NCBI GenBank assembly: GCA_028283765.1
Contig: JAPWJY010000009.1
Location: forward strand, 62,001-126,000
Direction: 5' to 3'
DNA length: 64,000 nucleotides
DNA from: Parvibaculaceae bacterium
Lineage (GTDB): Bacteria; Pseudomonadota; Alphaproteobacteria; Parvibaculales; Parvibaculaceae
Under the pieces are notes generated by a model that saw nothing but the letters and a program-made list of their open reading frames with translations, was not told the origin of the DNA and did not search any database. Positions 9,202-18,813 of this stretch are shown here, piece by piece; the stretch's first letter is position 1, and every line of letters begins with the position of its first letter. The position numbers and the translations under genes are program-made.

Positions 9202-9855
9202 ATGAGACCCACGAACGCCAATGGCCCCGCCTCTGCCCTTGATGCCCCCCCGACCAGAGGGCAATCCGGAGAAAGCTGTGCCGTGAAAGCCAGCCAGATG
9301 GCCGGACCGTTGCTCGACCATCTCGGCCGGCGCTCCATCGTGCTGGTCGGCCTGATGGGGGCTGGCAAAACCACCGTCGGCAAGCGGCTGGCACAGGCGC
9401 TGGCCCTTCCCTTCGTCGATGCCGACGCCGAAATCGAGAAGGCGGCGGGTGAAACCATCCCCGAAATCTTCGAGCGCCATGGCGAGGCTTATTTCCGCGA
9501 TGGCGAGCGCCGCGTGATCGCCCGGCTGCTGGACGAAGGCCCCTATGTGCTGGCGACCGGTGGCGGCGCCTTCATGGACGCCGCGACCCGGGCGCGCATC
9601 GCCGAGCGGGGTGTTTCCGTCTGGCTGCGCGCCGACCTCGACGTGCTGCTGAAGCGCGTGGCGCGCCGCTCCAACCGGCCCCTGCTCCAGCAAAGCGACC
9701 CCCGCGCCGTGATGGAGCGCCTGATCGAGGAACGCTACCCGGTCTACGCCCAGTCTCACGTCACCGTGGAAAGCATCGAGGGGCCGCACGAGGCGGTCGT
9801 CGAGGCGATCATTCTGGCGCTCGACAGCTATTTCAATCATCAGAAGGCAACATGA
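9202..9855 (+). CDS. aroK: Shikimate kinase
   Basis: A 217-aa enzyme phosphorylating shikimate at O3 with ATP in aromatic amino acid synthesis. Walker A GLMGAGKT is at 50-57, the Asp pair D73/D75 and F98-R99 of the shikimate site follow, and ATGGGAF carries the glycine loop (G120-G122). Several in-frame ATGs lie upstream; I chose 9202 because AGGA sits six bases before it. This still leaves about 40 N-terminal residues more than the minimal enzyme, as often seen in alphaproteobacteria. The stop overlaps the aroB start as ATGA, showing coupling. Confidence 0.95.
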   Translation: MRPTNANGPASALDAPPTRGQSGESCAVKASQMAGPLLDHLGRRSIVLVGLMGAGKTTVGKRLAQALALPFVDADAEIEKAAGETIPEIFERHGEAYFRDGERRVIARLLDEGPYVLATGGGAFMDAATRARIAERGVSVWLRADLDVLLKRVARRSNRPLLQQSDPRAVMERLIEERYPVYAQSHVTVESIEGPHEAVVEAIILALDSYFNHQKAT

Positions 9856-10976
9856 CCCAGGATTCGACCAAGACCGTTCGCGTGGAACTCGGCGACCGGG
9901 CCTATGACATTCTGGTCGGCCCCGGGCTGGTGGGCCGGGCAGGCGCGCTTGCCGCGCCCCTGCTGCGCCGCAAGCGCGTCGCCATCGTCACCGACGCCCA
10001 TGTCGCCGCGCACCATCTCGACACGCTGAAAGCCTCCCTTGATGGAGCCGGCATCCGCCATGACAGCGTGATCCTGCCGCCGGGCGAGCAGACCAAGTGC
10101 TTTTCGATCCTTGAAAGCCTGATGGGCGATCTGCTCCAGATGGGGCTTGAGCGCGGCGACATGCTGATCGCCTTCGGCGGCGGTGTGATCGGCGACCTGA
10201 CCGGCTTTGCCGCCTCGATCCTCAAGCGCGGCATCGACTTCATCCAGATTCCGACCACCCTGCTCTCGCAGGTCGACAGCTCGGTCGGCGGCAAGACCGG
10301 CATCAACACGCCGCAGGGCAAAAATCTGGTCGGCACCTTCTACCAGCCGCGCCTTGTGCTCGCCGACACCGATGTGTTGAAGACCCTGCCGATGCGGGAG
10401 TTTCTGGCAGGATACGCCGAGGTGGTGAAATATGGCCTCATCGCCGACCGCGCCTTTTTCGACTGGCTCGAAACCAGCCTCGATGCGCTAAAGGCGGGCG
10501 ATCAGGCCGCGAGGATCGAGGCCATCGAAACCAGTTGCCGCTGGAAGGCGAAGATCGTGGCGCAGGACGAGCGCGAAGGCGGCGTGCGCGCCCTGCTCAA
10601 TCTGGGGCACACGTTCGGCCATGCGCTGGAAGCGGCCACCGGCTTTTCCTCCGACAGGCTCGTGCACGGGGAAAGCGTTGCCATCGGCATGGTGCTGGCC
10701 TTCGATCTCTCCGCCCGTCTCGGCCTTTGCCCGGGTCAGGATGCGATGCGGATGCGCCGCCATCTGGAGCGCGCCGGCCTGCCGACGCGTCTCGATCAGG
10801 TCGCGGGCGGCCTGCCGGACGCCCACGCGCTGATCGAATTGATGGGACACGACAAGAAGGCCGTGGACGGCAGGCTCACCTTCATTCTCGCGCGCGGCAT
10901 CGGCGAGGCCTTCATCACGCAGGACGTGAGCCACGCCGACCTGATGGCGGTGCTCACCCGGCAACAGGCCGCCTGA
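9852..10976 (+). CDS. aroB: 3-dehydroquinate synthase
   Basis: A 374-aa NAD- and zinc-dependent enzyme that cyclises DAHP to 3-dehydroquinate, second step of the shikimate pathway. The NAD-binding GGGVIGD is at 109-115; metal ligands are expected at E190 (GYAEVVKYG), H253 (LGHTFGHALE) and H272 (VHGESVAIG). The substrate-binding PTTLLSQVDSSVGGKTG segment is intact. It overlaps aroK by four bases and the next gene by one base, so aroK-aroB-CNNM/CBS is one operon. Confidence 0.96.
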   Translation: MTQDSTKTVRVELGDRAYDILVGPGLVGRAGALAAPLLRRKRVAIVTDAHVAAHHLDTLKASLDGAGIRHDSVILPPGEQTKCFSILESLMGDLLQMGLERGDMLIAFGGGVIGDLTGFAASILKRGIDFIQIPTTLLSQVDSSVGGKTGINTPQGKNLVGTFYQPRLVLADTDVLKTLPMREFLAGYAEVVKYGLIADRAFFDWLETSLDALKAGDQAARIEAIETSCRWKAKIVAQDEREGGVRALLNLGHTFGHALEAATGFSSDRLVHGESVAIGMVLAFDLSARLGLCPGQDAMRMRRHLERAGLPTRLDQVAGGLPDAHALIELMGHDKKAVDGRLTFILARGIGEAFITQDVSHADLMAVLTRQQAA

Positions 10977-12274
10977 TGTCGCTGGAACTGGGCCTGACAC
11001 TCGCCGTCGTCATCGCCCTGGTGGTGGTGTCGGCCTTCTTCTCCGGGTCCGAAACCGCGATCACCGCCGCCTCGCGCGCCACCATGCACAAGCTGGCGGA
11101 AGACGGGAACCGGCGCGCCCGGCTGGTCCGCCGCTTCATGGAAAAGCCCGAACAGGTGATCGGCGCGCTGCTGCTCGGCAACAATGCCGTCAATATCCTC
11201 TCCTCGGCGCTTGCGACCAGCGCGCTGCTCACGATTTTCGGCCGCGCGGGCATCGTCTACGCCACCATTCTCGTCACCATCCTCGTTCTCATCTTCGGCG
11301 AGGTCATGCCCAAGACCTACGCCATCGCCAACCCGGACCGGGTGGCGCTCGCCATCGCCCCGGCGCTCCGCTTTTTCATCGTCCTTTTCTCGCCGGTCAC
11401 GCTTGCCGTGCAATTCATCGTCAAGCGCGCGCTGCGCCTGCTCGGCGTGCGCGTGGGCGAAACCATCGGCATCGTGACGGCCCATGACGAACTGCGCGGC
11501 GCCATCGATCTGCATCACCGTGAAGGCGGCGTGATCAAGGATGACCGCGACATGCTGGGCGGCATCCTCGACCTGCGCGAGCTTGAGGTGACCGACATCA
11601 TGGTCCACCGCAAGAGCATGGAGATGATCGACGCCGGCCTGCCCATGGCGGAGATCGTCAATCTGGTGCTGGCAAGCCCCTATACCCGCCTGCCCCTGTG
11701 GCGTGAGGAGCCAGACAACATCGTCGGCATCCTGCACGTCAAGGACCTGCTGCGCGCCATCGCAGGCACCGGCTGGAACCTCGACGAGATCAGCCTGAAG
11801 ACCATCTCGACAAAGCCCTGGTTTATCCCCGAATACACGAGCCTTCAGGACCAGCTCAACGCCTTCCTGCGCCGCAAGGCCCATTTCGCCCTTGTGGTCG
11901 ATGAATACGGCGCGCTGATGGGCCTGATCACGCTTGAGGATATTCTGGAGGAAATCGTCGGCAACATCACCGACGAGCACGACATCGACCTGCCCGGCGC
12001 GCGCCCGCAGGCGGACGGCAGCGTGATCGTCGACGGTTCCGTGCCGATCCGCGACCTCAACCGCACCTTCGACTGGCAGTTGCCGGACGACGAGGCGGTG
12101 ACCATCGCAGGCCTCGTCATCCATGAGGCGCAGGCCATCCCCGATCTCGGCCAGACCTTCACGTTTTACGGTTACCGGTTCACCATCGTCGGCAAGCAGA
12201 TCAACCAGATCACGTCCCTGCGGATCATGCCCCTGAAGGCACGGCCCGCAAATCCGCCGCTCACCGGGCGCTGA
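10976..12274 (+). CDS. CNNM/CBS-domain (HlyC/CorC family) membrane protein
   Basis: A 432-aa integral membrane protein: an N-terminal DUF21/CNNM domain with about four helices (FFSGSETAITAASRATMHKL is the hallmark), two CBS motifs around 200-320 (VTDIMVHRKSMEMID and HFALVVDEYGALMGLITLEDILEEIVG), and a C-terminal CorC/HlyC transporter-associated domain (about 340-420). Such proteins are linked to magnesium/cobalt efflux or ion homeostasis; the hemolysin name is historical. The start overlaps the aroB stop (TGATG). The 3' end overlaps the convergent hisG by 14 bases. Confidence 0.9.
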   Translation: MSLELGLTLAVVIALVVVSAFFSGSETAITAASRATMHKLAEDGNRRARLVRRFMEKPEQVIGALLLGNNAVNILSSALATSALLTIFGRAGIVYATILVTILVLIFGEVMPKTYAIANPDRVALAIAPALRFFIVLFSPVTLAVQFIVKRALRLLGVRVGETIGIVTAHDELRGAIDLHHREGGVIKDDRDMLGGILDLRELEVTDIMVHRKSMEMIDAGLPMAEIVNLVLASPYTRLPLWREEPDNIVGILHVKDLLRAIAGTGWNLDEISLKTISTKPWFIPEYTSLQDQLNAFLRRKAHFALVVDEYGALMGLITLEDILEEIVGNITDEHDIDLPGARPQADGSVIVDGSVPIRDLNRTFDWQLPDDEAVTIAGLVIHEAQAIPDLGQTFTFYGYRFTIVGKQINQITSLRIMPLKARPANPPLTGR

Positions 12275-13238
12275 TGCGCGCCAGCAATCTTTCGCGCAAG
12301 GGGTTTCCCGCCTCGAAAATGAATTCCGTGCGCGCCGCCGTCACCGTCTCGCGGCCCTGCGTGTAAAGATAGGCCACCAGATCGTAGAGATTGCCCGCCG
12401 GGCAATGGACGACGCGCACCGGCGCTTCCCGGAAGGCCCGGGCATAAGGCACAGTGGCGGCGAAACGCCGCTCAAGCTCGCCCAGCAGCGCCGCATCGTC
12501 GCCGCCTTCAAAGCGCACTTCCATCATGTCCCCGGCCCGGCGTTCGGCGGCGATGCGATCCAGCACCTGGGTCGCGGCGGCCAGCGCCCCCTCGCTCCAG
12601 CCGGCGCGCAGGCTCGCGACCAGATTGGCCTGACTTTTCAGGATCACGCCATCGTCGAGAATCTTGAGGTTGTTCGCCGCCAGCGTCGCCCCGGTCGTGG
12701 TGATGTCCACGATGATCTCGGCCGAGCCCGCCGCGGGCGCGCCCTCGGTCGCACCGAGACTCTCGACGATCCGGTAGTCGGAAATGCCGTGCTCCGCGAA
12801 AAAACCCCGCGTCAGGTTGATGTATTTGGTGGCGACACGCAGCCGCTTGCCGTGGCGGCGGTGGAAGGCCAGCGCCACATCGTCAAGGTCCGCCATGGTG
12901 GCGACATCGATCCAGCTTTGCGGCACGGCGACGATGACATCGGCATAGCCAAAGCCGAGCGGCAGCAGCAATTCGACCTTGCTGTCCGGCGCGGTGATTT
13001 CCTCGCGGATCAGGTCCTCGCCGGTGACGCCGAAATGAATGCCGCCGCTTTCAAGCTGGCTGGCGATCTCGGAGGCCGACAGGAACGCGACCCTTGCGTT
13101 GCCGATGCCCGCCAGACGGCCGACATATTCGCGCCCGCCGGAATGTTTGACCGCAAGCCCGGCCCTCGCGAAGAAGGCGTTGGCGTTTTCCTGCAAGCGC
13201 CCCTTGGAGGGGATGCCGATGATGAGCGTATCAGACAT
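12261..13238 (-). CDS. hisG: ATP phosphoribosyltransferase
   Basis: A 325-aa enzyme for the first step of histidine synthesis, joining ATP and PRPP. The start IGIPSKGRLQENANAFFARAG and the PRPP loop IIVDITTTGATLAANNL are diagnostic. It is longer than the roughly 210-230-aa HisZ-dependent short form, with about 100 extra C-terminal residues (from ADMMEV-like GDMMEVRF onward), as in several alphaproteobacteria that still keep hisZ. I take ATG 13238, with GGGAG nine bases upstream; ATG 13244 would add two residues but leaves only three bases. Its start lies inside the 3' end of hisZ, so the two are coupled. Confidence 0.95.
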   Translation of the reverse strand: MSDTLIIGIPSKGRLQENANAFFARAGLAVKHSGGREYVGRLAGIGNARVAFLSASEIASQLESGGIHFGVTGEDLIREEITAPDSKVELLLPLGFGYADVIVAVPQSWIDVATMADLDDVALAFHRRHGKRLRVATKYINLTRGFFAEHGISDYRIVESLGATEGAPAAGSAEIIVDITTTGATLAANNLKILDDGVILKSQANLVASLRAGWSEGALAAATQVLDRIAAERRAGDMMEVRFEGGDDAALLGELERRFAATVPYARAFREAPVRVVHCPAGNLYDLVAYLYTQGRETVTAARTEFIFEAGNPLRERLLARISAR

Positions 13239-14444
13239 TGGCATCTGCTCCCGCCGGGGTCGTTGTTCCGGAATCCAGCGCCCGCACCAACCTCTCGACA
13301 TTTATGGCGCAGCCGACGGCGGGAACGGTTTTTTCCGAACCGAGACTTTTCAGCAATCCGTCATAGCGCCCGCCGCCCGCGACATGCTCGCCCGCATCCA
13401 GTCCGGGTGCGCGCAACTCGAACACGAAGCCGGTGTAATATTCGAGCTTGCGGCCGAAGCCCGTGTCGAAGCGGGCCTTTGACACGTCGATGCCGCGCGC
13501 CGCGATCAGTTCAAGCCGTTTCTCAAAGGCGGCGATCTGCGGCTCGATGGAAATGCCCGCCGCCCCGGTGAGCTTGCGCAGAATGGCCGGAACCTCGGGC
13601 GCAAGGGCGCTCACCGCCAGAAACGCCTCGATCAGTTCGACGGCGGCGGCGGCAGGGCGCTCGCCCGCTCGGCGGCCTGTTCGAGAAAGCGCTCGGAAAT
13701 CTCGGCCACGCTGCGCCCGCCCACGGGTGCGATGCCCGCCAGTTCCAGCACATCCTCGATCAGCACCCGGGCGCGTTCCGGCTCGACGGCGCTGAGCGCG
13801 GCAAAGAGCCCCTCACGCGCGCTCGCGCCTCCATCCTTATCCCCGCTTTTGCCGTTGAGGCCGCGCAGCAGTTCACGGAAATAGTCTGGCCGCCAGAAGT
13901 GGCGCTTGAGCCTTGCCGCCCACGCCGATGGAATGTCGAGCGCGTCGATCAGCGCATCGAACAGGGCAAGATCGCCCAGTTCGATCTCGAAACGCTCAAG
14001 CCCCGCCGCACGCACGGCCTCGATGCAGAGGCCCACCGCCTCCGCGTCCGCGCCCGCCCGATCCTCATGGCCGAAGAACTCCGCGCCGGTCTGCAGGAAT
14101 TCCGACGGACCGCCATCCTCGCGGTAGCGGAAGGCAAGGCCGCAATAGGTGTAGCGCGCCGGACCGCCGTTCGAGCCTGCGCTGTCGAGATAGTGGCGGC
14201 AGGCGGGGATGGTCAGGTCAGGGCGCAGGCACAATTCCGCCCCGCCCGGATCGTTGAACAGATAAAGGCGGCGGCGGATATCCTCACCTGACCGGTCGAG
14301 AAAAAGCTCGGCGGGTTGCAGGATCGCGGGCTCGATGGGCGCGCAGGCGGCGCGCCCGAACACGTCGCGCGCCTTCAAGGCGGCAGCGTTGCGCGCTGCG
14401 GAAACCCGGGCCGGAGGAACGGGGGTCGTGTCAGTTTGCGTCAT
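13231..14444 (-). pseudogene. hisZ: hisZ, ATP phosphoribosyltransferase regulatory subunit, interrupted by a frameshift
   Basis: HisZ is a HisRS-like regulatory partner of HisG. The 5' part (14444 to about 13650) encodes a class II synthetase-like fold (ELCLRPDLTIPACRHYL; GLAFRYREDGGPSEFLQTGAEFFG) and runs into a premature TGA at 13632 after LPPPPSN. The remaining family sequence (VELIEAFLAVSALAPEVP, then FDTGFGRKLEYYTGFVFE and GGGRYDGLL) continues in the next frame to a stop at 13231. Adding one base within the CCG-repeat near 13643-13656 restores a single protein of about 404 aa. Either a single-base deletion has inactivated it or the assembly lost a base in a GC-rich repeat. No other fault is visible in either half. 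Confidence 0.85.
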
Positions 14445-14519
14445 GAAACTGGCCTGTTTGCAGCAATCCACCAGAGGCGGACGATATATCATGGATCGGG
14501 ACGGGAAACGAAAAGCGGC

Positions 14520-16067
14520 TCAAAGGCCGCTTCTATGGAGCCCATGGCGGGCGAGAATGTCCTTCACCGCCTGCACCAGGTCCGCGCGCGGCACGCTGAC
14601 CTGCGCGGGCTGGCCCTCGCGCCATTTGGCGTTATCCTCGATTTCGCGCGACATTTCCGCCCCGAGGATCAGATCCTTCAGGGTGACGATGCCCTGGGCG
14701 CGCTCATCCTCGCCCTCGATGACGGCGACCGGCGCGCCGCGCTTGTCGGCATATTTGACCTGCGCGCGCATCCCCGACCCGCCCAGATACATCTCGGCGC
14801 GGATGCCGGCCTCCCGCAGATCCCGGACCATGGACTGGCTGGCGGCCATGTCGCCCAGCGTCAGCACCACCACCGGCGCGACCGCGCTGTCGTGCCGGAT
14901 CTGCCCCAGCAGATCGAGCGCGGTGTAAAGGCGGCTGATGCCGATGGAAAAGCCCGTGGCCGGCACCTTCACGCCCTTGAAGCGTTCGACGAGATCGTCA
15001 TAGCGCCCGCCCGAGCCGACCGAACCGAAACGGACCGGATTGCCCTTCTCGTCCTTGACCTCGAACAAAAGCTCGGACTCGAACACCGGGCCGGTGTAAT
15101 AGCCAAGGCCGCGCACGATCCATGAATTGAACTCGATCCGGTCGATGCCATAGCCCGCCGAGGCGAACAGCGCGTCCATCTCCAGCAACTCGTCGATGCC
15201 CTCATTGCCCCGCGCGCTTGCGCCGACAACGGCCCGCCAGCCTTCCAGCACGGCCTTTCGGTCGCCCGCATCGGAGCCAACAGCACCAAGACCGGATTCG
15301 ACGTAATCGAGAACCCGGGCGATCTGGCCGGGCTCCAGGCCCGCGCCCTTGGTGAAGTCGCCCGATTCATCCTTGCGGCCAGCCCCCAGCAGAAGCTCCA
15401 CCCCGAAACGGCCCAGCTTGTCGAACTTGTCGATGGAGCGCAGCACGGTCATGCGCGTGGCGACGGCTCCGGCCTCCTCGCCCGCGATGCCGATGGTTTC
15501 GAGCAGCCCGTCCAGCACCTTGCGGTTGTTGACCCGCAGCCGGTAGCCGCCGCGCGCGATGCCCAGCGCCTCGAAGCAATCCGCCGCCATCATGCACATC
15601 TCGGCATCGGCGGCGACGGTCGGCGTGCCCACGGTGTCGGCGTCGAACTGGGTGAACTGGCGGAAACGGCCCGGTCCCGGCTTTTCATTGCGCCAGACCG
15701 GCCCCACCTGATAGCGCCGGAAGGGCTTGGGCAGGCCGTCGAAATGCTCGGCGACGTAGCGGGCCAGCGGCGCGGTCAGGTCATATCGCAGCGCCATCCA
15801 CTGCTCGTCATCGTCCTGAAAGGCGAACACGCCCTCATTGGGACGGTCCTCGTCGGGCAGGAACTTGCCGAGCGCATCGGCATATTCGATGGCCGAGGTT
15901 TCCAGCGGATCGAAGCCATAGCGCTCGTAAACCTCGCGGATGCGGGCAAGCATCTGCGCTTCCGCGCGCACGGTGGCGGCGGAAATGTCGCGAAAGCCCT
16001 TGGGCACGCGCGCCGAGGGGCGGTGCACCTTGCTGGAGGGCTTCGTGGATGGTTCGCCTTTGCTCAT
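14520..16067 (-). CDS. hisS: Histidyl-tRNA synthetase
   Basis: A 515-aa class II aminoacyl-tRNA synthetase. Motif 2 is in [21 protein letters not shown] with QFDADTVG after it; the histidyl-specific [12 protein letters not shown] and [10 protein letters not shown] segments and a C-terminal anticodon-binding domain ([13 protein letters not shown] onward) follow. The N-terminal 20 residues are polar and basic. It is upstream of hisZ-hisG on the same strand with a 75-base gap, probably forming a hisS-hisZ-hisG transcription unit, and is divergent from cioA. Confidence 0.96.
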   Translation of the reverse strand: MSKGEPSTKPSSKVHRPSARVPKGFRDISAATVRAEAQMLARIREVYERYGFDPLETSAIEYADALGKFLPDEDRPNEGVFAFQDDDEQWMALRYDLTAPLARYVAEHFDGLPKPFRRYQVGPVWRNEKPGPGRFRQFTQFDADTVGTPTVAADAEMCMMAADCFEALGIARGGYRLRVNNRKVLDGLLETIGIAGEEAGAVATRMTVLRSIDKFDKLGRFGVELLLGAGRKDESGDFTKGAGLEPGQIARVLDYVESGLGAVGSDAGDRKAVLEGWRAVVGASARGNEGIDELLEMDALFASAGYGIDRIEFNSWIVRGLGYYTGPVFESELLFEVKDEKGNPVRFGSVGSGGRYDDLVERFKGVKVPATGFSIGISRLYTALDLLGQIRHDSAVAPVVVLTLGDMAASQSMVRDLREAGIRAEMYLGGSGMRAQVKYADKRGAPVAVIEGEDERAQGIVTLKDLILGAEMSREIEDNAKWREGQPAQVSVPRADLVQAVKDILARHGLHRSGL

Positions 16068-16258
16068 CGGGTCCGGTTTTGCTGGTGAGGCCTCAGGTCT
16101 GGTGGCGGATACCTACCGGATCGGGGCAGCCCGGGCAAGCCGGGCCTGATCCGGCTGCGGCACAGCGCCCTGCGTCGACGCACCCCAGAGGCGAAATGAC
16201 GATTCATTTTCTACCAGATCCGGGGCTATAGTGACCGTCCAGAACAGGAGATCGCCCC

Positions 16259-17650
16259 ATGTCCGACCTCGATCCCGTGTTGCTTGCCCGCCTTCAGTTC
16301 GCTTTCACCATCAGTTTCCATATCCTGTTTCCGACCCTGACCATCGGGCTGGGCGGTTTTCTGGCCTGGTGCGAGGCGCAGTGGCTGCGGACGGGCCAGC
16401 CGGTCTATGTCCACCTCTACAAGTTCTGGGTGAAGGTCTTCGCCCTTTCCTTCGGCATGGGTGTCGTCTCCGGCATCGTCCTTTCCTATGAATTCGGCCT
16501 CAATTTCTCGGAATTCTCGCGCATCGCGGGCCCCGTCGTCGGCCCGCTGATCGCCTATGAGGTGCTGACCGCCTTTTTCCTCGAAGCCGGTTTCCTGGGG
16601 ATCATGCTGTTCGGCTGGGACAAGGTAGGGCCGAAGCTCCATTTCCTCGCCACCTGCCTCGTCGCGGGCGGCACGCTCGTCTCGGCCTTCTGGATTCTCT
16701 CGGCCAACAGCTGGATGCAGACGCCTGCGGGCGCGGTGTTCGACGTCGCGGCCGGGCATTTCGTGACCACGGACTGGTTCAAGGCCATCTTCAACCCCTC
16801 CTTCCCCTACCGCCTCGCCCATATGGTGACGGCGTCCTACCTCACCACCTCCATTCTGGTGTCGGGCATTTCGGCGGTCTATCTGCTGCGCGGCGAGCAC
16901 CTCGCCATCGCGCGCAAGGGCTTTTCCATGGGCATGTGGGCGCTGATGGTACTGGCCCCCCTCCAGATCGTGCTGGGCGACGCCCATGGGCTGGAAGTCT
17001 TCAAATACCAGCCGATGAAGACGGCGGCGATCGAGGCCAACTGGGACAGGCAGCCCGGCGCGCCCCTCATCCTGTTCGCCCTACCCGACGCGAAGGCCGA
17101 GAAGAACCATCTGGAAATCTCGATCCCCAAGCTCGGCAGCTTCATCAACACCCATGAGATGGAAGGCGTGCTCCCCGGCCTCAAGGACGTGGCCGCCGAA
17201 GACCGTCCGCCGGTCGGCCTCGTTTTCTGGGCGTTCCGGGTGATGGTCGGGCTCGGCTTCTGCTTTCTCGGCATCGCGTTGTGGGGCGTCCTCGCCCGCC
17301 TCCGGGGCAAGCTCCATGACTGGGTCTGGCTGCACCGGGCCTCGGCGCTGTTCCTCCCGGCAGGCTTCGTCGCCACGGTGGCGGGCTGGTGGGTCGCCGA
17401 AATCGGCCGTCAGCCCTATACCGTCTATGGCCTCCTCAGAACGAAGGACAGCGTTTCCCCGGTCATCGACGCCCAGACCATCGCGGTCAGCCTGACGGCT
17501 TTCCTGCTCGTCTATGGCGCGCTCTTCGGGGCCTATCTCTACTACATGGTCAAGCTGATCCGGCGCGGCCCCGATCTGCCCCTCGACCCGGGCGACGCGC
17601 CCGAAGCGATCCAGGGCGCGCGCCCCGGTCTCGTCATCCCCGCGGAATAG
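16259..17650 (+). CDS. cioA: Cyanide-insensitive cytochrome bd oxidase subunit I
   Basis: A 463-aa quinol oxidase subunit of the inner membrane, carrying hemes b558, b595 and d. Expected ligands/conserved residues are present: H21 (ISFHILFP), E101 and E109 (AYEVLTAFFLEAG), and H188 (YRLAHMVTASY). The protein is short because the Q-loop lacks the long insert of E. coli CydA, which places it in the CIO (cyanide-insensitive) group; GWWVAEIGRQPYTVYG is typical. CAGGAG stands eight bases before the ATG. It heads a three-gene operon with cioB and a small subunit and is divergent from hisS across 191 bases. Confidence 0.93.
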   Translation: MSDLDPVLLARLQFAFTISFHILFPTLTIGLGGFLAWCEAQWLRTGQPVYVHLYKFWVKVFALSFGMGVVSGIVLSYEFGLNFSEFSRIAGPVVGPLIAYEVLTAFFLEAGFLGIMLFGWDKVGPKLHFLATCLVAGGTLVSAFWILSANSWMQTPAGAVFDVAAGHFVTTDWFKAIFNPSFPYRLAHMVTASYLTTSILVSGISAVYLLRGEHLAIARKGFSMGMWALMVLAPLQIVLGDAHGLEVFKYQPMKTAAIEANWDRQPGAPLILFALPDAKAEKNHLEISIPKLGSFINTHEMEGVLPGLKDVAAEDRPPVGLVFWAFRVMVGLGFCFLGIALWGVLARLRGKLHDWVWLHRASALFLPAGFVATVAGWWVAEIGRQPYTVYGLLRTKDSVSPVIDAQTIAVSLTAFLLVYGALFGAYLYYMVKLIRRGPDLPLDPGDAPEAIQGARPGLVIPAE

Positions 17651-17663
17651 GAGAGAGACGGCC

Positions 17664-18674
17664 ATGGAACTCCTCACCCTTATCTCGGCGGCGGCCATCG
17701 CCTTTGCCATCCTCATGTATGTGATGCTGGACGGGTTCGACCTCGGCGTCGGCATCCTGTTCCCGTTCGCCCCCGACGACCGCGCCCGCAGCACCATCAT
17801 GAATTCCGTCGCCCCGATCTGGGACGGCAACGAAACCTGGCTCATTCTGGGCGGCGGTGGGCTCCTCGTGCTGTTCCCGCTCGCCTACTCGATCGCGCTT
17901 CCGGCCTTCTATATTCCGCTCTTCACCATGCTGCTCGCCCTCATCTTCCGGGGCGTCTCGTTCGAGTTCCGCCATTCGGCCCACACAAGCATCCACATCT
18001 GGAACCGGGCCTTCTTCGGCGGCTCGCTGGTCGCCGCCTTCATGCAGGGCATTCTGGTCGGCGGCGTCGTTCAGGGCGTGACCGTGGCGAACGACCGTTT
18101 CGCGGGCGGCGTGTTCGACTGGTTCACCCCCTTCACGGTGCTGACGGGGCTTGGCGTGGTTGCCGCCTACACGCTTCTGGGCGCCACATGGCTGGTGATG
18201 AAGACGCAGGGAGAACTCGCGGACTGGGCGCGCCGGATCGGCGTCGCCATGGGCGGAGCCATGCTGATCCTGCTCGGGGCCATCAGCGTGATCACCCCCG
18301 CCATGCACCCGGAAATCGCCGACCGCTGGTTTGCCGGGCTGAACCCTCTCTATGTCCTGCCGGTACCCCTGCTCGCCGTGCTGCTTGCCGCCGCCCTGTT
18401 CTACGGGCTGCTTTCAGGCAAGGAACGGCTGCCGTTCTTCTGCGCGCTCGGCCTCTTCATCTGTGCTTTCGCGGGTTTCGGCATCAGCATGTATCCCAAC
18501 CTGCTGCCGCCCTCCGTCACCATCTTCAACGCCATCGCACCACGCTCAAGCGTCGTCTTCTCCCTGATCGGCATCGCCATTTCCATGCCCATGGTGCTGT
18601 TCTACACGGTCTATGCCTACAGCGTGTTCAGGGGCAAGGTCGGCACTGAAGGCGGCTATGCCCATCATGACTGA
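17664..18674 (+). CDS. cioB: Cyanide-insensitive cytochrome bd oxidase subunit II
   Basis: A 336-aa partner of CioA with about eight to nine membrane helices. The start ISAAAIAFAILMYVMLDGFD is the signature of subunit II (DLGVGILFPF follows), and WDGNETWLILGGGGLLVLFP is a family landmark near residues 53-72. GGAGAGAGACGGCC precedes the ATG, 13 bases after the cioA stop. The 3' end overlaps the following small gene by eight bases. Confidence 0.93.
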   Translation: MELLTLISAAAIAFAILMYVMLDGFDLGVGILFPFAPDDRARSTIMNSVAPIWDGNETWLILGGGGLLVLFPLAYSIALPAFYIPLFTMLLALIFRGVSFEFRHSAHTSIHIWNRAFFGGSLVAAFMQGILVGGVVQGVTVANDRFAGGVFDWFTPFTVLTGLGVVAAYTLLGATWLVMKTQGELADWARRIGVAMGGAMLILLGAISVITPAMHPEIADRWFAGLNPLYVLPVPLLAVLLAAALFYGLLSGKERLPFFCALGLFICAFAGFGISMYPNLLPPSVTIFNAIAPRSSVVFSLIGIAISMPMVLFYTVYAYSVFRGKVGTEGGYAHHD

Positions 18675-18810
18675 GCCAGAGACTGCACAGGGCAGGAAAC
18701 CCGGGGAGACGCGCAAGCGCCTCCTCTGGTTCGGCGCGCTCTGGCTTGGCGGCGTGCTGGCGCTTGGCGTCTTCTCGTTCGCCATCCATGCGGTCTTTCC
18801 CTCGCCCTGA
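18667..18810 (+). CDS. Small DUF2474-like subunit of the bd oxidase
   Basis: A 47-aa single-pass protein: a polar N terminus (TEPETAQGRKPGETRKR) and one helix LLWFGALWLGGVLALGVFSF, matching the pattern of DUF2474 proteins that follow cioAB in many proteobacteria and play a role like CydX in stabilising the oxidase. It overlaps cioB by eight bases. An ATG at 18658 would add three residues. Too short to be confident on sequence alone, but its position and length fit well. Confidence 0.8.
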   Translation: MTEPETAQGRKPGETRKRLLWFGALWLGGVLALGVFSFAIHAVFPSP

Positions 18811-18813
18811 TGG

